NCBI RefSeq assembly: GCF_003634825.1
Contig: NZ_RBXD01000001.1
Coordinates: 332,501-396,500 of the forward strand
DNA length: 64,000 nucleotides
Direction of reading: 5' to 3'
Source: Flavobacterium sp. 123
GTDB taxonomy: Bacteria > Bacteroidota > Bacteroidia > Flavobacteriales > Flavobacteriaceae
The notes under the pieces are model-generated. The model saw nothing but the letters and a program-made list of their open reading frames with translations, searched no databases and was not told where the DNA came from. Below, in pieces: positions 59,079 through 64,000 of the stretch. Each line of letters starts with the position of its first letter. Positions within the stretch are counted from its first letter, which is position 1. The position numbers were made by a program, and so were the translations under genes.

Positions 59079-60077
59079 ATGACAGAAATAAAGTTCTCAG
59101 TGTATCAAAAAGAATTAATTAAAGCTAATATTCCTTCTGAAGAAATATATGACTTTAATTCTAGCCCTATTAAACATGTATATCAACGATATTTTGATTG
59201 GTGTGTAGATAATATTAATGATTATAGTGAAAAATTTGGGCTTGAACCTGCTTATTTTTATTTTTGGGACACACATGAAATCAATGCACAAGCTGGTTAT
59301 GTAAATGGAAAATACATTATCCGATTCTCTAAGCCTTACATGGAAACTTTACATAAAAAATTAGGTCGAAAGGGGCAGTTTTTTGGTAAGACTGATTGGT
59401 CAGGTTTTAATAATTTGCAGAAATCACTTATAGATAGTTTAGAATATTTAATGTTCCAAGCATCAACTATTTTTACATTTTATCACGAATTTTCACATTT
59501 GGTGCAAAAGCAAGGTGGAGCTTTTCTGATGAATGAGCATCCGAAGAGTGAATTTTACTCATTTAATCATCATTTGCTTGAATATGATGCAGACTTAAAT
59601 GGATGCCAATTCGTATGTATTTATATGCAACAATTTTTCGAAGATAATTTAAAAAAAGAGTTTCAAACTGAGGCGAACTTAAAAAGATTAATGTATCTCG
59701 GAATATCTAGTATTGTAATTACTTTTCTATTATTTCTTCATGGAGAAATGTATCCATTTAAACCTGAAAACATAGACACTTCTTTTTATACGAAAAAATC
59801 GACTCATCCTCATACATTTATACGTACAAAATATATTATAGAACATTATGTTAGAATTGCAAAAGTAAATGGTGTCGTAATTGACTTTAGCGATACTGCC
59901 CGAAATGTTAGTGTTATGTGTAATGAGTTTTTAAAAGATTCCAATATCTTCAATGACTTTATAACTGGTCAACAGGACAATTTTGATGAAATAAACAGTT
60001 ATGTGAATGAACTTGATACGGCTCAGAAGGCAAGCCCTTTTTGTATTAGACATAAAATAAAGTTGTTTGGTTTTTAA
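59079..60077 (+). CDS. HExxH zinc metalloprotease, possibly Lit/U49- or M48-like
   Basis: 332 residues. The zinc site is H136-E-F-S-H140, with a candidate third ligand Glu168 in EYDADLNG 28 residues later, the gluzincin arrangement. A hydrophobic segment (about 205-221) is followed by STHPHTFIRT (242-250), like the HPxxxxR element of M48-type proteases. No signal peptide. The gene lies divergently next to the three-gene operon and ends 4 bp into the 3' end of the serine recombinase gene. The location on a mobile element recalls the phage-exclusion protease Lit of E. coli, but that kinship is a hypothesis. Confidence 0.75.
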   Translation: MTEIKFSVYQKELIKANIPSEEIYDFNSSPIKHVYQRYFDWCVDNINDYSEKFGLEPAYFYFWDTHEINAQAGYVNGKYIIRFSKPYMETLHKKLGRKGQFFGKTDWSGFNNLQKSLIDSLEYLMFQASTIFTFYHEFSHLVQKQGGAFLMNEHPKSEFYSFNHHLLEYDADLNGCQFVCIYMQQFFEDNLKKEFQTEANLKRLMYLGISSIVITFLLFLHGEMYPFKPENIDTSFYTKKSTHPHTFIRTKYIIEHYVRIAKVNGVVIDFSDTARNVSVMCNEFLKDSNIFNDFITGQQDNFDEINSYVNELDTAQKASPFCIRHKIKLFGF

Positions 60078-61825
60078 TTAAATGTAACCAGATTATTATT
60101 ATCAAGAACTATTGCATCTACCATTCCAGTAACTGATTCACCTGCTTCAAAATCAATGAAATCTTCTTCAGTATATTCAATTCCCTTGAAATCTAAGAGT
60201 GCTTTCTGGTCTTCAATATCTTGTAATTGTTGTGCTTCATTAGTAGCCTTTCCACGTGCATAATACATCCAATGCCATTTTGTAGAAAACCAATCTGTAG
60301 TAAAGGCTGAGTATTCCTCAAAACCCTTATATTTGATAAGTATAAAGAAATAGCCTCCTTTTTCCAGCTTAGAATGATTTACTGTTATACTTTCAACTAA
60401 AGTATGTATGAGTCGTTTTGTATCATCAAATCCAGCTGTAAGTTTATATTCATTAACAGTACTTTCAACTCTAATTTTAGCAAAATTTGAATCAGATTCA
60501 AGTATTTCTAATTTTAAAATTTCAATATTGTTTTTTAAATTATCAATAACCTTTAAATTCCTTTTATACTGTTCCCTAATTGATTCATCATCTTCTAACT
60601 CATCATCATCCAACCAGCTTAAATGTTTTTCTTTTAGCTTAGTTTTCTTTTTAAGCTCTTCTTCATATTTGACTAATTTATTCTTTAGAACAACTCCATT
60701 ATCGTTATTAATGGGTAGGTTTAGTAACAACTCTTTCAAGTTTTTGTTTACAAATAAATGCTGAATAATGAAGTTTTCAAATCTTACGATTGATATACCT
60801 CTTGACTCTGGGCATTTTCCTTGATGGATGCATTTGTATGCTGAATCTTTATTAACAATTCTTTTTTTACCACGATATTCTTTTCCACAATGTCCACAAA
60901 CAATCAAACCATTTAATAGATATTTGAACTCGCTCCGTTTGCCTACCTTTTGTTTATTGTTTACAAGATTTCGATTAACCTTATCAAATAAATCTTCAGA
61001 TATAATTGACGGAACACTTGCTTCGATTCTTTGTTTATTACCTTTTGGTTTTTTATTCCAAACACGAATCCCTTTATAAACAGTATTTTTTAACATGTCA
61101 TATATCACATTTCCACGCCACTGTATTGAGGATTTCTTGAATACAATTTCTTCACCAGTATATGCATCATAACGAACAAAAGAATCTTTTTTACTGACAT
61201 TTTGAAACTTGGTTGGTATATTGTCAGCATTCAAGATATTAGCAATTGTATATGTTCCATTTCTTGCAAGACTTAAATCAAATATTCTACGGACAACATC
61301 TGCTTCTGTTTGAATAATTTGATACATCCCATCAGCACCTTTTTCATATCCATAAGGTAAAGCACCATGTGTTTTGCCTTCAGAAGCCCGTTTGTCAAAT
61401 GTAAGATTAACTTTTTCTCTTGTTTGTTCAGCAAATAACTGATTGGCTAAAGATTGAATACCAGTAACAAATTTTATTGCAGGGTCAGTTAAATCTGTTT
61501 CAACACCCTTTGGATAAAATTTAACATCTTTTTTGTTAACTTGAAATTGAAAAATATTCCAAATATTTGAATTTCTTTCAAGTCTCGATTGGTCAAATAC
61601 ATATACAGCTGTTATTTTGTCCTTTTCAATATCTTTCATCATTTTTGCAAACGATGGTCTATCCTCAACTTCATCTTTAGTTCCAGAAATGCCAACATCA
61701 GAATAAATCTTATATTTCATTCCAAGTCTAAGAGCAACTTTCATCCCTTCAGCCGTCTGAATTTCAATAGAAGTATCTTTTCCAATAGCTTTATTCCCAG
61801 AAATACGTGTATAAATACCTAACAT
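60074..61825 (-). CDS. Large serine recombinase
   Basis: 583 residues. The resolvase domain (about 1-145) has catalytic Ser9 (YTRIS) with Arg7 and the arginine pair Arg81/Arg84 (FDQSRLERN). The recombinase domain (about 155-275, HGALPYGYEK) is followed by a zinc ribbon with Cys310, Cys313, Cys332, Cys338, then a coiled coil (about 355-450) and a C-terminal tail. This is the large serine integrase/transposase layout, which integrates and excises circular DNA. On the minus strand TATATTTG lies at 61835-61842, 10 bp upstream of the start. Its 3' end overlaps the convergent metalloprotease gene by 4 bp. Confidence 0.95.
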   Translation of the reverse strand: MLGIYTRISGNKAIGKDTSIEIQTAEGMKVALRLGMKYKIYSDVGISGTKDEVEDRPSFAKMMKDIEKDKITAVYVFDQSRLERNSNIWNIFQFQVNKKDVKFYPKGVETDLTDPAIKFVTGIQSLANQLFAEQTREKVNLTFDKRASEGKTHGALPYGYEKGADGMYQIIQTEADVVRRIFDLSLARNGTYTIANILNADNIPTKFQNVSKKDSFVRYDAYTGEEIVFKKSSIQWRGNVIYDMLKNTVYKGIRVWNKKPKGNKQRIEASVPSIISEDLFDKVNRNLVNNKQKVGKRSEFKYLLNGLIVCGHCGKEYRGKKRIVNKDSAYKCIHQGKCPESRGISIVRFENFIIQHLFVNKNLKELLLNLPINNDNGVVLKNKLVKYEEELKKKTKLKEKHLSWLDDDELEDDESIREQYKRNLKVIDNLKNNIEILKLEILESDSNFAKIRVESTVNEYKLTAGFDDTKRLIHTLVESITVNHSKLEKGGYFFILIKYKGFEEYSAFTTDWFSTKWHWMYYARGKATNEAQQLQDIEDQKALLDFKGIEYTEEDFIDFEAGESVTGMVDAIVLDNNNLVTFN

Positions 61826-61834
61826 GTTTTTTTA

Positions 61835-61866
61835 CAAATATATTCAATTAATTAATAAGGGTAATT
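61835..61866 (-). promoter_or_regulatory. Putative recombinase promoter overlapping a 12-bp repeat
   Basis: On the minus strand a -7 element TATATTTG (61835-61842) precedes the recombinase ATG by 9 bp. The -33 zone contains AATTACCCTTAT, the reverse complement of the 12-mer that also occurs at the left element boundary (57294-57305). A position just upstream of the integrase gene is where attP often lies. Confidence 0.4.
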
Positions 61867-61891
61867 AAGGTAGTTAAATAAAAAAGAAATT

Positions 61892-63295
61892 TTATTCAAC
61901 TTTTATTAATGGAACCGCTCCAAGTCTTTCTTTTAATATTGACTGCATAATGTTTAGTGTTACCATCTCATGTTCACTTGGAACCAATAATCCATCATGC
62001 ATTGTGTAAGGTATAATTGAATTATTGACCAACTCTTTACAAATTTCATCTATAAAAATTTTACTTTCTATTTTCTGAAGTTCTATCGCAAAATTTGCAT
62101 GTTTTTCCTTTTTTATCTCCGCTATGATAGAATAAACTAGAGGAAATTCTTTTCTAAATACGTTCTTTATCTCTGTATTGTGAGAGTTTTTAGAATAGGC
62201 TATCTTCATCCAAATCTCTTTACATTCATTTCTAGTCAAACCATAAAGACCTTGTAGCCACTCATACCATTTTCCTGAAGTGGTGATTGAAAAATAATTA
62301 TCAATTTCTTTTAATAAAGCTTCAGATGCTTTTTTACGATGTGATTGGAGTAAAATATTAAATAGAACAGGCTGGGAATTAGAAAGGTCTAAATAGCTCA
62401 TATTCTCGTAACCAACAATAAACGGTCTCAAATCTGAAGCCATATTGGTTAGGTTGGTATCCAAACGTTTGTTTGTATCATTACGTTTAAAGCGAAGTGT
62501 TTTATTGAGACTTCCATTATGAATTGCATTTACACTTGAAATACGAGAGGAATAGCGTTTGAATGCAGAACCTTTATCTTTATCATTTTTAGCTTCAGAT
62601 AGCTCTTTTAAATAACGTTGTTCACTATGTTCAATTGCTTCTTCATATTGTATTGTTAATCCTTTTCGATAATGGCTCCCCATTTTTTTAATATGTTTAG
62701 GGGCATTATTTATATAGCTAGAATCCGACTCATAATCCTTAGTCAAAAACTTTTTATTTGTTTTGGTAATTGGTACTTTAATCTTGTACCATAAATTAAA
62801 AATCCTATTTTTTTGATTGGCATCAATACCATCAACAGCAAGGCTTTCCAGTGATATTTCAATCTTATCTCGTAAACAATAGGTATCTATAACCGCTCCT
62901 ATAGACTCTGCTGGAATATCATTTTCTCTACATAGAAAATTTATTTTAGATAAATAAGTTTCATTTGATTGTAAATAATAATGAGTTGTTCTTCCTTCAA
63001 AATAAAAATCATGCCAAATAACATTATGAATAATTAACCATGTCATGTAATTATTATAATCATTGCCATATTTGGTTTTAAGAAATCTTGAATCCATTGG
63101 TATGCAATGAAAAGGATAATCCTCTAAATTTCTATTTTGATTTGATTTTGAAAGTATATCATTAATGACAGCTAATCCAACAATAATTTCGGATTCTTTA
63201 TTGTCTTTTAATGGTATGTGATGTGCTGTCAGAAATAGTACTTCAACTACTTCTTTAGGAAGTAAAAAACTTCTGTATTTTGTATATTTGTTCAT
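61892..63295 (-). CDS. Divergent family-A polymerase / T7-type RNA polymerase-like protein
   Basis: 467 residues without a recognised name, but with the palm/fingers motifs of the PolA-T7 RNAP superfamily in order. Pre-motif A: RLDTNLTN (278-285), like RLSSxxPNLQN. Motif A: Asp303 in LDLSNSQP. Motif B (O-helix): TR355-NEC-K359-EIW-M363-KIA-Y367, the exact R+4 K+4 M/F+4 Y spacing of Klenow R754/K758/F762/Y766 and T7 R627/K631/M635/Y639. Motif C: H433-D434-G in TMHDGLLVPS, where PolA has HDE and T7 RNAP HDS. No exonuclease domain. Likely the element's replication polymerase or primase; DNA versus RNA synthesis cannot be told. Confidence 0.72.
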   Translation of the reverse strand: MNKYTKYRSFLLPKEVVEVLFLTAHHIPLKDNKESEIIVGLAVINDILSKSNQNRNLEDYPFHCIPMDSRFLKTKYGNDYNNYMTWLIIHNVIWHDFYFEGRTTHYYLQSNETYLSKINFLCRENDIPAESIGAVIDTYCLRDKIEISLESLAVDGIDANQKNRIFNLWYKIKVPITKTNKKFLTKDYESDSSYINNAPKHIKKMGSHYRKGLTIQYEEAIEHSEQRYLKELSEAKNDKDKGSAFKRYSSRISSVNAIHNGSLNKTLRFKRNDTNKRLDTNLTNMASDLRPFIVGYENMSYLDLSNSQPVLFNILLQSHRKKASEALLKEIDNYFSITTSGKWYEWLQGLYGLTRNECKEIWMKIAYSKNSHNTEIKNVFRKEFPLVYSIIAEIKKEKHANFAIELQKIESKIFIDEICKELVNNSIIPYTMHDGLLVPSEHEMVTLNIMQSILKERLGAVPLIKVE

Positions 63296-63342
63296 AAAAT
63301 AGTATTCTCACTTTATATTATAATTTCTCTCATTTTTTTTTA

Positions 63343-63385
63343 GCAGGGGTGAGAACCAGAAAAAGCTACCTTTCTGGAACCCTGC
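63343..63385. other. Nested hairpin in the leader of the polymerase-like gene
   Basis: GCAGGG (63343-63348) pairs with CCCTGC (63380-63385), and inside it CCAGAAA (63356-63362) pairs with TTTCTGG (63371-63377), with an 8-nt loop and an asymmetric internal loop (7 versus 2 nt). It is markedly GC-rich for this region and lies 48 bp upstream of the polymerase-like gene. No T-run follows on the side that would make it a terminator. Origin, recombination site or leader regulation are possible. The rest of the 389-bp gap (63296-63684) holds nothing else I can support. Confidence 0.6.
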
Positions 63386-63684
63386 AAATGGCAATACTAC
63401 CATTATTAATAAATATACTAAATGGAAAATAATTGTCAAGACTTAAACAATAAAAAAAAGAATACTTTTTTTGTACCAAAACTGTACCTTAAAGCTATTA
63501 TACACCTCCCTTATTTCCCTATACGCTCCTGTAAACGTTCCCTCACCACATATTTCCAATCATTGATTTCAGACCTTCCAGAGCACATTTCAGTCAATTA
63601 TCACTGGATTAAAATGATAATGTCTTCAAACTCTCAACAAATTCTGAAAATAAAATTTTTAAACCTACAAAATCAAACCTTTAA

Positions 63685-63963
63685 TCAGTTAATTCTAACT
63701 AAACTTTGAATCAATTCTCCTCGTTTATAATAGACTCTATTGCCAATACCGTAAGCCATTAATTTTCCTTTTTTCGTCCAATTCCAGAGACTAGTCAAGC
63801 TAATTTTTAGTAATAAGCAAGCTTCTTCCCTAGTTAATAACTCTTGTGGATTTTCTGTTGAGGTATTTTTTCTAAACTCATCTAGTTGCTCACTTACAAC
63901 TTTTCTAATTAATTCCTCCAAATCCTCTGGAGTCAAATTATGTAACATGATTGCGTTTTCCAT
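63685..63963 (-). CDS. Excisionase-like helix-turn-helix protein
   Basis: 92 residues: an N-terminal amphipathic helix (TPEDLEELIRKVVSEQLDEF), then a MerR/Xis-type HTH (LLTREEACLLLKISLTSLWNWTKKGKLMAYGIGNRVYYKRGEL). This is the common Bacteroidota mobile-element HTH_17 type, used to bend att DNA for excision or to regulate the element. It lies upstream of the polymerase-like gene on the same strand. Confidence 0.87.
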   Translation of the reverse strand: MENAIMLHNLTPEDLEELIRKVVSEQLDEFRKNTSTENPQELLTREEACLLLKISLTSLWNWTKKGKLMAYGIGNRVYYKRGELIQSLVRIN

Positions 63964-64000
63964 TTTATTTGTTTTAAATTAATATGTTAAATATCAATAT

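Larger units (their letters stand above)
57288..64000. mobile_element. Integrated mobile genetic element (left end and body; right end beyond the window)
   Basis: It begins where the TIGR02757 gene is interrupted and includes a large serine recombinase, a replication-like polymerase gene, an excisionase-like HTH gene and cargo of unknown genes, mostly on the minus strand. The remaining 3' part of the host gene is not found up to 64000, so the right attachment site should lie further right. A 12-bp direct repeat (57294-57305 and 61855-61866) may be recombinase-related. No transfer (mob/tra) genes are seen here. Confidence 0.78.

Noticed and set aside
61855..61866. Treating the 12-mer here as the proven right end of the element
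   Set aside because: The DNA beyond it does not continue the interrupted TIGR02757 gene, and the polymerase-like and excisionase-like genes lie to the right, so this cannot be the chromosomal junction.
63422..63709. 95-aa plus-strand frame between the polymerase-like and excisionase-like genes
   Set aside because: Low-complexity composition, no recognisable motif, and its 3' end overlaps the excisionase-like gene on the other strand; not convincing as a gene.
63981..64000. ATTAATATGTT near the right edge as the right attachment site
   Set aside because: It shares ATTAATAT with the break point, but the bases after it do not encode the expected continuation of the TIGR02757 protein.

Overview
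The window is chromosomal DNA from a low-GC member of the Bacteroidota, almost certainly Flavobacterium or a close relative. The signs are the Bacteroidota-type 16S 3' end with promoters of the TTG-N19-TAnnTTTG class, genes preceded by A/T-rich leaders rather than strong Shine-Dalgarno sites, a TonB receptor with an N-terminal carboxypeptidase-like domain, RlmD next to two flavobacterial conserved proteins, and many small families restricted to Flavobacteriia.

Layout. 1-3.3 kb: the 5' part of an rRNA operon on the minus strand (16S, tRNA-Ile, tRNA-Ala, 5' end of 23S), driven by three tandem promoters. 3.9-13.9 kb: a plus-strand stress/energy block (PEP synthase, SDR dehydrogenase, OsmC, site-2 protease with CBS domains, phospholipase-D-type synthase, CbpA/CbpM chaperone pair, Ca2+-type P-ATPase). 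14.1-16.7 kb: an Mla/MCE lipid transport operon. 16.7-56.8 kb: ordinary core genome: cysteine desulfurase, cysE-cysM, an Nramp-like transporter, rlmD, RNA and small-molecule methyltransferases, murQ, TerC, a cNMP/CBS/nucleotidyltransferase protein coupled to an exonuclease, parE-parC, ychF, a TonB receptor, ferredoxin, serC-serA, msrA, lolD, and several lipoproteins and small membrane proteins.

57.3 kb to the right edge: an integrated mobile element. A TIGR02757-family gene translationally coupled to lolD is cut after residue 168 and its 3' part is not in the window. Beyond the break lie a tight three-gene minus-strand operon of unknown function (290-aa protein, zinc-ribbon protein, two-TM protein), a divergent HExxH metalloprotease recalling Lit-type phage-exclusion proteases, a large serine recombinase, a 467-aa protein carrying recognisable but very divergent family-A polymerase / T7-type RNA polymerase motifs A, B and C, a nested hairpin in that gene's leader, and an excisionase-like HTH protein.

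The most promising candidates for something new are the polymerase-like replication protein and the three-gene operon with its divergent metalloprotease, which have the layout of a defence or toxin cargo. All functions are read from sequence motifs and family memory; no database search was run.
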